Part shown: in pieces, positions 37,436-47,492 of the stretch
How the letters are laid out: every line of letters begins with the position of its first letter
How positions within the stretch are numbered: position 1 is the stretch's first letter
From: Solilutibacter silvestris
GTDB lineage: Bacteria; Pseudomonadota; Gammaproteobacteria; Xanthomonadales; Xanthomonadaceae
Reading direction: 5' to 3'
Length of the DNA: 64,000 nucleotides
NCBI RefSeq assembly: GCF_002895945.1
Contig: NZ_NPZB01000002.1
Coordinates: forward strand, 62,001 to 126,000
Notes under the pieces: model-generated
What the model was told of the DNA's origin: nothing
Database searches by the model: none
The model's input: the letters and a program-made list of their open reading frames with translations, nothing else
Position numbers and translations under genes: made by a program

Positions 37436-38578
37436 GTGAACAAGATGACGATGTTGGGCCGGACGCTGCCGCTGCTGTTCCTCGCGGGTTGCGCCGCCAC
37501 GGGCGGCGGGTCCGCGCCCTCGGGTTCGAAGCTGTCGCAGCCACAGGCTGCAGCCGTGGATACCGCGGTGGCGGAAGGCATGCGCCGCGATGGCACGGTC
37601 GGCATGGCCATCGGCGTGATCGAGAACGACCGCATCGTCTACCTCAAGGGCTACGGTGACGCCGATCGCGAGGCACACGTTCCGGTGACGACGCGGACGA
37701 TGTTCCGCTGGGCCTCGGTCTCCAAGCCGGTGGCGGCGATCGCGGCGATGCAGCTGGTCGAGCAGGGCAAGCTCGATCTCGATGCCGATGTGCGCGGCTA
37801 CGTGCCCGAATTCCCGGACAAGGGCGTCAAGATCACCACGCGCCAGCTGCTGGGCCACCAGGGCGGCATCGTCCATTACGACAACGGGCCGGTGGTACCC
37901 ACCGTGAAGACCTACGCGCAGGCGCATCCGTTCGCCGATGTCGTCGTCGCGCTCGATGCGTTCAAGGACTCGCCGCTGGTGAACGCGCCGGGGACCAAGT
38001 TCAACTACACCACCCATGGATTCATGCTGGTCGCGGCCGTGGTGCAGCGTGCGGGTGGCGAACCGTTCGCGCAGCAGGTGCGCGAACGCATCATCGAGCC
38101 GCTGCATCTGACAACGATGCAGCCGGACTACCAATGGATCGCGATTCCCGATCGCGCGACCGGTTACGTGAAACAGGACGGCGCGGTCGCGCGCTCGACC
38201 GATACCGACGTCAGCTGGAAACTCGGCGGTGGTGGCTACATTTCCGACATTGGCGATTTCGCCGGTTTCGCCAAGGGCGTGCTCGATGGTCGCCTGGTGT
38301 CCGCCGCCACGCAAACCGCGATGTGGACGCCGCAGAAGACAGCGGATGGCAAGGCGACCGGATACGGCCTCGGCTTCGATGTCAGCAATGAAGGTGGACG
38401 CCTGCGCATCGCACACAGCGGATCACAGGAGAAGACGCGCACCTGGCTGGCGATCTGGCCGCAGGAAAAACGCGGCATCGTCATCATGACCAACAGCGAA
38501 TGGGTCGATCCGAAGAAATATGCCACGCCGGTGCTGGAGGCGATCGAAGCGCTGGATGCAACGCACGCTGCGAGGTAG
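37436..38578 (+). CDS. Serine hydrolase lipoprotein, beta-lactamase/EstB class
   Basis: A 380-residue class-C-beta-lactamase-like hydrolase. GTG 37436 is chosen because GGGAG precedes it by 6 bases; ATG 37445 is an alternative. The N-terminus has a lipobox (LFLAG-Cys19), so it is membrane-anchored. SxxK is Ser94-Val-Ser-Lys97, and the C-terminal HSG appears in IAHSGSQEK. The Tyr motif reads YTT rather than the usual YxN. Such proteins are esterases, D-aminopeptidases or peptidases more often than beta-lactamases; the substrate is unknown. Divergent from metF, sharing its regulatory region. Confidence 0.88.
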   Translation: MNKMTMLGRTLPLLFLAGCAATGGGSAPSGSKLSQPQAAAVDTAVAEGMRRDGTVGMAIGVIENDRIVYLKGYGDADREAHVPVTTRTMFRWASVSKPVAAIAAMQLVEQGKLDLDADVRGYVPEFPDKGVKITTRQLLGHQGGIVHYDNGPVVPTVKTYAQAHPFADVVVALDAFKDSPLVNAPGTKFNYTTHGFMLVAAVVQRAGGEPFAQQVRERIIEPLHLTTMQPDYQWIAIPDRATGYVKQDGAVARSTDTDVSWKLGGGGYISDIGDFAGFAKGVLDGRLVSAATQTAMWTPQKTADGKATGYGLGFDVSNEGGRLRIAHSGSQEKTRTWLAIWPQEKRGIVIMTNSEWVDPKKYATPVLEAIEALDATHAAR

Positions 38579-38602
38579 TCGCGCTGTCATCGGTCAGACA
38601 AA

Positions 38603-38631
38603 ACGGGCGCCTTGCGGCGCCCGTGTCGTTT
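38603..38631. terminator. Bidirectional terminator between the serine hydrolase and ahcY
   Basis: ACGGGCGCC (38603-38611), loop TTGC, GGCGCCCGT (38616-38624). On the leftward strand the loop is GCAA and the hairpin is followed by TTTT, suiting ahcY; rightward the tail is GTCGTTTC. Confidence 0.8.
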
Positions 38632-38659
38632 CAAGCAGCGATGATGATCGCCGCGTCGA

Positions 38660-40105
<1,446 letters not shown>

Positions 40106-40145
40106 GGTGGGACTCCGTATTGGTGAGCCGATGGCTCGTCACTAC

Positions 40146-40219
40146 GGGCGCCGTTGTCGATTGCCGAGCCTGGTGGACCACGCTTCACTTGGAAAGCGGC
40201 CATCGCAGCGCCCCTCGGC
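40146..40219 (-). promoter_or_regulatory. SAH riboswitch in the ahcY leader
   Basis: Reading leftward from 40219, GCCGAG opens P1, followed by the conserved GGGCGCTGCGA core, a variable P4-like arm, CCAGGCTCGGC closing P1, and AACGGCGCCC. The last segment pairs with GGGCGCT to form the pseudoknot P2. The P2 pair that is A-U in other examples is G-C here, i.e. covariation. The aptamer binds SAH and turns expression on. A small hairpin (GAGCC/GGCTC) and the ribosome site CGGAGT lie between it and the ahcY start at 40105. Confidence 0.93.
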
Positions 40220-40227
40220 AGGCCGCC

Positions 40228-40249
40228 ATTTTATCGCAATATCGCGATA
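40228..40249 (-). promoter_or_regulatory. ahcY promoter with perfect TATCGC-N6-GCGATA operator
   Basis: A leftward -10-like TAAAAT (40233-40228) would start RNA at about 40221, one or two bases before the riboswitch. The palindrome TATCGC-AATATC-GCGATA (40232-40249) fills the -10/-35 spacer and overlaps the -10 by two bases. No good -35 is visible. The same site with one mismatch lies at the metF promoter. The cognate regulator is not in the window; ArsR-type SahR/SamR proteins have been proposed for methionine genes in Proteobacteria. Confidence 0.6.
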
Positions 40250-40340
40250 AAGGGATGAATGGATCGGTGATTTCGCCGGAATCCACGCAGGCTGAACGCA
40301 TCCGTGGCACTCTCGTCAGTCCAAGTCCATTGGAGGCTCC

Positions 40341-42389
40341 ATGGATTACGGTACCGAGCAGATCCGCAACATCGCGCTGGCCGGGCATCCCGGCGCCGGC
40401 AAGACCCAGCTCTTCGAGGCGTTGCTGCATGCCGGCGGCGCCATCAACAGCCCCGGCTCCGTCGAGCGCGGCAGCACCGTCTCCGATTTCGATCCCTTGG
40501 AGAAGGAGCGCGGCCACTCCATCGACGCGGCGATCGCCAGCACCGATCACAAGGGCATCCACGTCAATCTGGTCGACACGCCGGGCTATCCCGATTTCCG
40601 TGGCGCAGCGCTGGCGGCGCTGGCGGCGGTCGATACCGTGGCGGTGGTGGTGGATGCCGACACCGGCGTCGGCCACGGCACGCGACGGATGATGCAGATC
40701 GCGGCGGAACGCGGCTTGTGTCGTGCCATCGTCGTCAACAAGATCGATGCAGCGGGTGCAAATTGCGCACGCGTCATGGATGAGTTGCGATCGAACTTCG
40801 GCAACGCGGTGCTGCCGCTCAATCTTCCTGCGCAACGCCGAAGCACGGTGATCGATTGCTTCGGCAACAGCAGCGGCGACAGCGATCTCGGGCCGGTGGC
40901 CGATTGGCACCAGCGCATCATCGACCAGGTGGTCGAGATCAACGAAACGGTGATGGACCATTTCCTCGAGCTCGGCGAAGGTGGTTTGTCCGGGCAGGAA
41001 CTGCACGACGCCTTCGAGCAATGCCTGCGCGAAGGGCATCTGATCCCGGTGTGTTTCGTCTCGGCGCGGCAGGGCGCCGGCGTGGCGGAATTGCTCGACA
41101 TCGCCGAACGCCTGTTTCCGCATCCGGGCGAAGCCAATCCGCCGCCGTTCGTCAAGGGAATTGGCGGCGATGCCGTCGCCATCGAGGCCCGCCCCGATCC
41201 CTCCGCGCATGTGATCGCCGACGTGTTCCGCATCATCCACGATCCCTTCATGGGCAAGCTCGCGGTGTTCCGGGTGTACCAGGGCACGCTGAAGAAGGAC
41301 GCCACGTTGTTCGTCGACGATGGCCGCAAGCCGTTCAAGGTCGCGCACCTGTTCAAGCTCAAGGGCAAGGAATACGTCGAGATCGCGCGCGCCGTGCCCG
41401 GCGATATTGCCGCGGTGGCGAAAGTGGACGAACTGCATTTCGATGCGGTCCTGCACGATTCGCATGACGAGGACCAGATCCACCTGAAGCCGACGTCGTT
41501 CCCGAGTCCGATGTTCGCGCTGGCGATCGAGGCGGCGAGCAAGGGGCAGGAACAGAAACTCGCATCGGCCTTGCACAAGCTTGCGGACGAAGATCCCGCG
41601 GTGCAGGTGCATCACGACGCCGAGTTGAACGAAACGGTGTTGCGCGGATTGTCCGACTTGCACCTGCGCGTGCTGATCGATCGCTTGAAGTCGCGCCATG
41701 GCGTCGCCGTCGCCACCCATCCGCCACGCGTGGCCTATCGCGAAACCATCGGTGCGAAGGCCGAGGGTCATCATCGCCACAAGAAACAGACCGGCGGCGC
41801 GGGACAGTTCGGAGAAGTGTTCCTGCGCGTCGAGCCGTTGCCGCGCGGCGGCGGTTTCGAATTCGTCGATGAAGTGAAGGGCGGCACCATTCCCGGGCAA
41901 TTCCTGCCGGCGGTGGAGAAGGGCGTGCGCCAAGTGTTGAAGGCGGGCGCGCTGGCCGGATTCCCGTTGCAGGACGTCCGCGTGATCGTCTACGACGGCA
42001 AGCATCATTCCGTCGACAGCAAGGAAGTCGCGTTCGTCGCGGCGGGCAAGAAGGCGTTTCTGGATGCGGTGGCCAAGGCGCAGCCGCAAGTGCTGGAACC
42101 GGTGGTCGATCTTGAAGTGACGGTACCCGATGCGAACGTCGGTGACGTCAGCGGCGCGTTGTCATCGAAGCGTGCGCAGATCCTCGCGACCGATTCGCTG
42201 CGCGGCGGCGAGATCGTGGTGCGCGCGAAAGCGCCATTGGCGGAACTCGACGGCTTCGCCGCGGAACTGAAATCGATCACCGCCGGGCGCGGACGCTACG
42301 CCATCGACTTCAGTCATTACGATCCGGCGCCGGCGCGCATGCAGCAGGCGCTGGCCGCGGCGTGGAAACCGAGGGTGGAGGAGGATTGA
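40341..42389 (+). CDS. EF-G-like translational GTPase (EF-G-2 type)
   Basis: A 682-residue five-domain elongation-factor-G paralogue. G1 is GHPGAGKT (residues 15-22), switch I reads KERGHSID instead of the usual RGITI, G3 is DTPGYPDF, and G4 is NKID. The catalytic His of EF-G (DTPGHVDF) is Tyr83 here, a feature shared with EF-G-2-type proteins of Thermus. Domains II-V follow, with the domain IV/V RHGVAVATHPPRVAYRETI and KGGTIPGQFLPAVEKGV. It is probably not the main translocase; its role (ribosome recycling, stress or slow translocation) is unknown. Divergent from ahcY. Confidence 0.9.
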   Translation: MDYGTEQIRNIALAGHPGAGKTQLFEALLHAGGAINSPGSVERGSTVSDFDPLEKERGHSIDAAIASTDHKGIHVNLVDTPGYPDFRGAALAALAAVDTVAVVVDADTGVGHGTRRMMQIAAERGLCRAIVVNKIDAAGANCARVMDELRSNFGNAVLPLNLPAQRRSTVIDCFGNSSGDSDLGPVADWHQRIIDQVVEINETVMDHFLELGEGGLSGQELHDAFEQCLREGHLIPVCFVSARQGAGVAELLDIAERLFPHPGEANPPPFVKGIGGDAVAIEARPDPSAHVIADVFRIIHDPFMGKLAVFRVYQGTLKKDATLFVDDGRKPFKVAHLFKLKGKEYVEIARAVPGDIAAVAKVDELHFDAVLHDSHDEDQIHLKPTSFPSPMFALAIEAASKGQEQKLASALHKLADEDPAVQVHHDAELNETVLRGLSDLHLRVLIDRLKSRHGVAVATHPPRVAYRETIGAKAEGHHRHKKQTGGAGQFGEVFLRVEPLPRGGGFEFVDEVKGGTIPGQFLPAVEKGVRQVLKAGALAGFPLQDVRVIVYDGKHHSVDSKEVAFVAAGKKAFLDAVAKAQPQVLEPVVDLEVTVPDANVGDVSGALSSKRAQILATDSLRGGEIVVRAKAPLAELDGFAAELKSITAGRGRYAIDFSHYDPAPARMQQALAAAWKPRVEED

Positions 42390-42403
42390 TCCTCCCCAGA
42401 CAA

Positions 42404-42430
42404 ACGGCCCGCTTGCGCGGGCCGTCCGTG
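42404..42430. terminator. Terminator shared by the EF-G-like gene and metK
   Basis: ACGGCCCGC (42404-42412), loop TTGC, GCGGGCCGT (42417-42425). The leftward RNA has a GCAA loop and the tail TTTG. Both genes converge on it. Confidence 0.75.
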
Positions 42431-42452
42431 TATTGCATCAGGTGCGAGGCGA

Positions 42453-43697
42453 TTACTTGCGGCGCGCCTTGCCCTTCGCGGCCTTGGCCAGTTCTTCGGC
42501 GCGATCGGTCGCTTCCCAGCTGAAGGCGACGGCCTTTTCCTTCTTGCCATCCAGACCGGCGTAGGTGATCTGTTCCGGCTTGCGGCCGAAGTGGCCGTAG
42601 GCGGCGGTGCGCTGGTAGATCGGGTGCACCAGGTCGAGCATCTTGATGATGCCGTACGGACGCAGGTCGAAATGGGCGCGGATCAGCTTCTCGATCTCGG
42701 TGTCCGCGATCTTGCCGGTGCCGAAGGTGGTGACCGAAATCGAGGTCGGTTCGGCGACACCGATCGCGTAGCTCACTTGCACTTCGCACTTGTCGGCGAG
42801 GCCGGCGGCGACGATGTTCTTCGCCACGTAGCGCGCGGCATAGGCAGCCGAACGATCGACCTTCGACGGATCCTTGCCGGAGAACGCGCCGCCACCATGA
42901 CGGGCCATGCCGCCGTAGCTGTCGACGATGATCTTGCGACCGGTCAGGCCGCAGTCACCCACCGGGCCGCCGATCACGAAGATGCCGGTCGGGTTGATGT
43001 GGACCTTGTTCTTCGGCAGCGTGTCGTACCACTTCTTCGGCAGCACCGGCTTGATGATGTGCTCGCGGACGGCCTCGACCAGATCCTTCTGCTTGATGTC
43101 CGGGTCGTGCTGGGTCGACAACACCACCGCTTCGATGCCGGTAATGGTGTGGCCTTCGCCGTCGTAGCGCAGCGTGACCTGCGACTTCGCATCCGGGCGC
43201 AGCCACTTCAGCTTGCCGTTCTTGCGCACCTTGGCCTGCTGTTCCACCAGGCGGTGGCTGTAGTACAGCGGCGCGGGCATGTATTCGGGTGCCTCGTTGC
43301 TGGCGTAGCCGAACATCAGGCCCTGGTCGCCGGCGCCCATTTCCTCGGGCTTCTTGGCTTTCTTGCTGGTGCCATCGACACCGGCGGCGATGTCCGGCGA
43401 CTGCTTGCCGAGCATGTTGATGATGGCGCAGGTGTGGCCATCGAATCCGACGCGCGAGTTGTCGTAGCCGATGCCATTGATGACGTTGCGCGCCAATTGC
43501 TCGATGTCGACCCACGCAGTGGTGGTGACTTCGCCAGCGACCACGGCCGCGCCGGTCTTGACCAGGGTTTCGCAGGCCACGCGGGCGCGTTTGTCCTGGG
43601 CCAGGATCGCGTCGAGCACGGCGTCGGAAATCTGGTCCGCGACCTTGTCGGGATGGCCTTCGGACACCGATTCGGAGGTGAACAGATAGTCGGACAT
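42453..43697 (-). CDS. metK: S-adenosylmethionine synthetase
   Basis: A 414-residue enzyme making SAM from methionine and ATP. Motifs: [59 protein letters not shown], and [23 protein letters not shown] 43697 has AAGGAT upstream. About 25 residues longer than E. coli MetK, with a Lys/Ala-rich C-terminal tail ([11 protein letters not shown]). The upstream region does not contain the ahcY/metF palindrome or a SAM riboswitch that I can recognise. Confidence 0.98.
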   Translation of the reverse strand: MSDYLFTSESVSEGHPDKVADQISDAVLDAILAQDKRARVACETLVKTGAAVVAGEVTTTAWVDIEQLARNVINGIGYDNSRVGFDGHTCAIINMLGKQSPDIAAGVDGTSKKAKKPEEMGAGDQGLMFGYASNEAPEYMPAPLYYSHRLVEQQAKVRKNGKLKWLRPDAKSQVTLRYDGEGHTITGIEAVVLSTQHDPDIKQKDLVEAVREHIIKPVLPKKWYDTLPKNKVHINPTGIFVIGGPVGDCGLTGRKIIVDSYGGMARHGGGAFSGKDPSKVDRSAAYAARYVAKNIVAAGLADKCEVQVSYAIGVAEPTSISVTTFGTGKIADTEIEKLIRAHFDLRPYGIIKMLDLVHPIYQRTAAYGHFGRKPEQITYAGLDGKKEKAVAFSWEATDRAEELAKAAKGKARRK

Positions 43698-43895
43698 CGG
43701 CTTATATCCTTTTATACGGATGGAGAGATAGGTGCGCATGATACACGGAGACGGGGCCTGCGCACAGTCCGGCCCCGGTGATTTAACGCCGGTTGTGCAA
43801 TCCCTGCCACGGATGTCACACAACTGCCGCCGCGATGACACGCCGCTGTCGTTGCCGACGGAGACGCTGCCGGCATCCACAGGGTACGCCCGCCG

Positions 43896-45614
43896 ATGCT
43901 GCAACTTGAAGACCGCCTGCAGTCCCGCTTCCCGCGCTGGTTCCATGGTCGGCGCGCGCACGTGGTGCGGCCGTTGCTGCGATCGCTGGCGCGCTGGTCG
44001 CGGCTGGATCGGATCGATACATTCCTGAATGCCCATGCCGATTTGCGGGGGCACGACTTCGTCCGCGCCGGGCTCGATTTCCTCCAGGTGCGCTATGCCA
44101 TCGGTGATGCGGATCTGGCGCGGATTCCGCCGCAGGGACGCCTGGTGATCGTCGCCAACCATCCCTCCGGCGCGACCGATGCCTTCGCGCTGCTGGACGC
44201 GGTTGGCCGGGTACGGCGCGATGTTCGTATCGTCGCCAACGATTTCCTCACCGCGCTGGAACCGCTCCGCGACCTGTTGCTGCCGGTGCGCATCCTCGGC
44301 GGGCGACCAAGCAGCGATTCATTGCGCGCGATCGAAGCGGCGTTGCAGCGCGAGGAATGCGTGATCGTGTTTCCCGCAGGCGAAGTCTCGCGGATGTCGC
44401 CGCGCGGGATCCGCGACGGACGCTGGCGCCGCGGCTTCCTGAAATTCGCGCGCGCGGCCAACGCACCGGTGCTGCCGGTGCACGTCAAGGCGCGCAATTC
44501 CCTGTTGTTCTACGGCACCTCGGCGATGTTCAAGCCGGTGGCGACAGCATTGCTGGCCCGCGAGATGTTCGCCCGTCGCAACGACCAGATCCGCTTGCGC
44601 GTTGGCGAGACGATGATCCTCGCGGCGGATGCTGCGCCGGCTGCAGCGATCAATACCGTGCGTCGCGCGGTCTACGCGTTGGCCCGGCGGCCGCGGGATG
44701 GATCGGAAGCGGCGACGCTTGCACAGGAATCGTTGGCGCCATCGCAATCGGTGACGGTGATCCGCGATGCGGTGCAGGCGCTGGAGCTGCTCGGCCGCAC
44801 CAGCGACGGCAAGGACATCCGCATCGGCCAACTGGCGGCGGGTTCGGCCTTGCTCGACGAAATCGGTCGCCTGCGCGAGCTGACCTTCCGGATGGTCGGC
44901 GAAGGCACCGGCAGGCGCGTCGATCTCGATCTCTACGACAGCTGGTACGAACACATCGTGCTGTGGGATGCGCAGGCTGGACGCGTCGTCGGGGCGTATC
45001 GCATCGCCCGCGGTGCGCGCGTGCTGGCCGAACGCGGATTGCAGGGTCTCTACACGGCGTCGCTGTTCGATTACCGCGAAGCCGCGATCCCGCATCTGGC
45101 CCAGGGCATGGAGTTGGGACGCAGCTTCGTGGCGCCGGATTACTGGAACAGCCGCAGCCTCGATTACCTGTGGCAGGGCATCGGCGCCTACCTGCAACGA
45201 CACGCCGACATTCGTTATCTGTTTGGGCCAGTGTCGATCAGCGCCGCGTTGCCGGTGTCGGCGCGCGAGCAACTGGTCGCGTACTACTCGCGTTTTTTCG
45301 GCGGCCAGTCGAGTCTTGCGACCTCGCGCCGCCCGTTCTGTTACTTCGCCGCGCCGCCGGAATTCGGCGATCTCGACGGCGATACCGCGTTCCGCGTGCT
45401 CAGGGCCAATCTCGATGCACTGGGTGCGCAGGTGCCGGTGCTCTACAAGCAATACACCGAATTGTGCGAGCCGGGTGGCGCGCGATTTCTCGCCTTCGGT
45501 GTCGATCCCGACTTCAGCAATGCCGTGGATGGATTGATCGAAGTCGATCTCCAACGCCTGCGTGCGAAGAAACGCCAGCGTTACCTCGGCGCGGCGACGC
45601 CGGTTCCGGCATGA
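43896..45614 (+). CDS. Two-domain acyltransferase, PlsC-like plus OlsB-like GNAT (OlsF-type candidate)
   Basis: A 572-residue fusion. The N-terminal half (to about residue 270) is a PlsC-type glycerophosphate acyltransferase with NHPSGATD (His89 and Asp95, the H-x5-D spacing of this subgroup) and [10 protein letters not shown]. The C-terminal half matches the OlsB/hemolysin-like GNAT family: [64 protein letters not shown]. OlsB adds a 3-hydroxyacyl group to ornithine and a PlsC-type enzyme adds the second chain, so one protein could make ornithine lipid, as bifunctional OlsF does. That role is inference. It overlaps the downstream phosphatase gene (ATGA). Confidence 0.82.
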   Translation: MLQLEDRLQSRFPRWFHGRRAHVVRPLLRSLARWSRLDRIDTFLNAHADLRGHDFVRAGLDFLQVRYAIGDADLARIPPQGRLVIVANHPSGATDAFALLDAVGRVRRDVRIVANDFLTALEPLRDLLLPVRILGGRPSSDSLRAIEAALQREECVIVFPAGEVSRMSPRGIRDGRWRRGFLKFARAANAPVLPVHVKARNSLLFYGTSAMFKPVATALLAREMFARRNDQIRLRVGETMILAADAAPAAAINTVRRAVYALARRPRDGSEAATLAQESLAPSQSVTVIRDAVQALELLGRTSDGKDIRIGQLAAGSALLDEIGRLRELTFRMVGEGTGRRVDLDLYDSWYEHIVLWDAQAGRVVGAYRIARGARVLAERGLQGLYTASLFDYREAAIPHLAQGMELGRSFVAPDYWNSRSLDYLWQGIGAYLQRHADIRYLFGPVSISAALPVSAREQLVAYYSRFFGGQSSLATSRRPFCYFAAPPEFGDLDGDTAFRVLRANLDALGAQVPVLYKQYTELCEPGGARFLAFGVDPDFSNAVDGLIEVDLQRLRAKKRQRYLGAATPVPA

Positions 45615-46417
45615 CTGCAGGCCGCCAGCGCGCGGTCTTCCTCTCCGACGTCCACCTCGGCTCGCGCCACTGTCACGCAGAGGAACTCGCTGCGTTCCTC
45701 TCCAATCTGGCGTGCGAGCGCCTGTACCTGGTCGGCGATATCGTCGATCTGTGGTGGATGGCGCAGCGGCGCGCGGTGTGGGGCGTCGCGCAACATCGCG
45801 TGGTGGAGGCGCTGCACGCCTTGCGTCGCGCCGGAACCGAAATCGTCTACATCCCCGGCAACCACGATCGCCCGATCCGTCGGTTCTGCGGCCTCGCACT
45901 GCCGGCGATGCGCGTGCGTCGACGCATGGTCCACGTCACCGCTGACGGTCGTCGCCTGCTGGTGGTGCATGGCGATGACTACGATGCGGTCACGCATTTC
46001 GGCGGGGTGCAGGAACGTTTCGGCGACTGGCTGTACTACCGCATCCTCACCGGCAACCAGTGGTTGAATCGCGCGCGCCGTCGCTTCGGCCTGCGCTACT
46101 GGTCGCTGTCGGAATTCCTCAAGCGCCAGAGTGGCGCGGCGGAGCGCTATATCGATCGCTTCATGCAGGCTGCACTCGACGATGTGCGACGGCGCGGGCT
46201 GGATGGCGTGATCTGCGGCCATATCCATCGTCCCGCACTGGTGCGACACGAAGGACTGATCTACGCCAACGATGGCGATTGGGTGGAGAGCTTGACCGCG
46301 CTGGCGGAAGACCGCGATGGCACTTTGCGGCTGTTGTCGCACGCGGGCGAGGTGCTGTCCGAATTGCCACCACGCCTGCAATTGGTGATGGAAGAGGCGT
46401 TGCCGAAGGCGGCGTAG
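45611..46417 (+). CDS. LpxH-like metallophosphoesterase
   Basis: A 268-residue calcineurin-fold phosphoesterase of the UDP-2,3-diacylglucosamine diphosphatase group (COG2908). Metal-binding motifs in order: SDVHLGSR, GDIVDLWW, PGNHD, VHGDDYD, GHIHRP. It also has the family's YANDGDWVESLTAL. True LpxH is shorter (~240 residues), so this may be a paralogue acting on another lipid phosphate. The start overlaps the stop of the acyltransferase gene, which suggests a shared lipid pathway. Confidence 0.87.
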   Translation: MTAGRQRAVFLSDVHLGSRHCHAEELAAFLSNLACERLYLVGDIVDLWWMAQRRAVWGVAQHRVVEALHALRRAGTEIVYIPGNHDRPIRRFCGLALPAMRVRRRMVHVTADGRRLLVVHGDDYDAVTHFGGVQERFGDWLYYRILTGNQWLNRARRRFGLRYWSLSEFLKRQSGAAERYIDRFMQAALDDVRRRGLDGVICGHIHRPALVRHEGLIYANDGDWVESLTALAEDRDGTLRLLSHAGEVLSELPPRLQLVMEEALPKAA

Positions 46418-46427
46418 CGGTGCGCGA

Positions 46428-47420
46428 TCACGCCGCGATGGCGTAGCGTTCCCCGGCGATCAATGTGTCGAAATAGTCGCTGGTCAGGCGGACCTGGCCT
46501 TCTGCAGTTTCCGCGGCGTTCACCACTGCGCGGAACGCGGAGTTCTCCGGGCGATCCTTGGCATACCAGCCGAGATGCTTGCGGGCGATGCGCACGCCGG
46601 AGACTTCGCCGTAGAACTCATGCAGTGCATGCAGGTGGCCGAGCAGAATGCCGCGAATTTCGGCCAGCTCCGGCGCGGGCAACAGTTCGCCAGTCGCGAG
46701 GAAGTGCGCGACCTCGCGAAAGATCCATGGCCGACCCTGTGCGGCGCGCCCGATCATCACCGCATCGACGCCGGTGCGGCGCAATACCTCGGCAGCCTTG
46801 CGTGGAGAATCGATGTCGCCGTTGGCGATCACCGGGATGCGCAACATCGACCTGATCGCGGCGATGGTGTCGTACTCGGCGGTTCCGCTGTATTGCTGGT
46901 CGCGGGTACGGCCGTGCACCGCCAGCGCGGCGATGCCGCAGTCCTCGGCGATGCGCGCGATCATCGGCGCATTGCGATGTTCGGCGTCCCAGCCGGTGCG
47001 GATCTTCAGCGTCACCGGGACATCGACGGCGTTGACCACGGCGGACAGGATTCCGGCGACCAGGGTCTCATCGCGCATCAATGCCGAACCGGCCCAGGCG
47101 TTGCAGACCTTCTTCGCCGGGCAACCCATGTTGATGTCGATCAGTTGCGCGCCGTGATCGACATTGTGGCGTGCGGCATCAGCCATGATCGCCGGCACCG
47201 TTCCGGCGATCTGCACGCTGATCGGCGCCGGTTCGCCATCGTGGTCCATTCGCGTGCGCGACTTGCTGGTGTTCCAGAAACGCGGATCGGACGTCGTCAT
47301 CTCCGACACGGCCAAGCCCGCGCCCAGTTGCTTGCACAATTGGCGGAATGGCTTGTCGGTGACCCCAGCCATGGGCGCGAGGATCACCTTCGGTTCGATG
47401 CGGTACGGCCCGATCTGCAT
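46428..47420 (-). CDS. dusB: tRNA-dihydrouridine synthase B
   Basis: A 330-residue FMN enzyme that reduces uridines in the tRNA D-loop. Motifs: VILAPMAGVTDKPFRQLC, INMGCPAKKVCNAWAGSALM with catalytic Cys, VTLKIRTGWD, VHGRTRDQQYSG, IPVIANGDIDSP and MIGRAAQGRPWIFRE. The start MQIGPYRIEPKV at 47420 is the usual one. The common partner fis is not adjacent. Confidence 0.96.
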   Translation of the reverse strand: MQIGPYRIEPKVILAPMAGVTDKPFRQLCKQLGAGLAVSEMTTSDPRFWNTSKSRTRMDHDGEPAPISVQIAGTVPAIMADAARHNVDHGAQLIDINMGCPAKKVCNAWAGSALMRDETLVAGILSAVVNAVDVPVTLKIRTGWDAEHRNAPMIARIAEDCGIAALAVHGRTRDQQYSGTAEYDTIAAIRSMLRIPVIANGDIDSPRKAAEVLRRTGVDAVMIGRAAQGRPWIFREVAHFLATGELLPAPELAEIRGILLGHLHALHEFYGEVSGVRIARKHLGWYAKDRPENSAFRAVVNAAETAEGQVRLTSDYFDTLIAGERYAIAA

Positions 47421-47440
47421 GGGCACATTGTAGTGGCGCA

Positions 47441-47466
47441 CGAAAAACCCGGCCTGGGCCGGGTTT
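47441..47466 (-). terminator. Terminator after the NupG-like gene
   Basis: AAACCCGGCC (47445-47454) and GGCCGGGTTT (47457-47466) form a 10-bp stem with a two-base centre. On the leftward strand it ends in a TTTTT run. Confidence 0.85.
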
Positions 47467-47492
47467 CGTGGAAGCGATCGGGTGATGTCACC

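Noticed and set aside
37436-38578. Reading the two serine hydrolases as beta-lactamase resistance genes
   Set aside because: SxxK is present, but YTT replaces YxN in this one and both are far from AmpC in sequence; esterase or peptidase roles are likelier.
43698-43895. Possible SAM riboswitch or methyl-cycle operator before metK
   Set aside because: No known SAM aptamer core and no TATCGC-N6-GCGATA match; only an A/T-rich patch with AAGGAT, which serves as the ribosome site.
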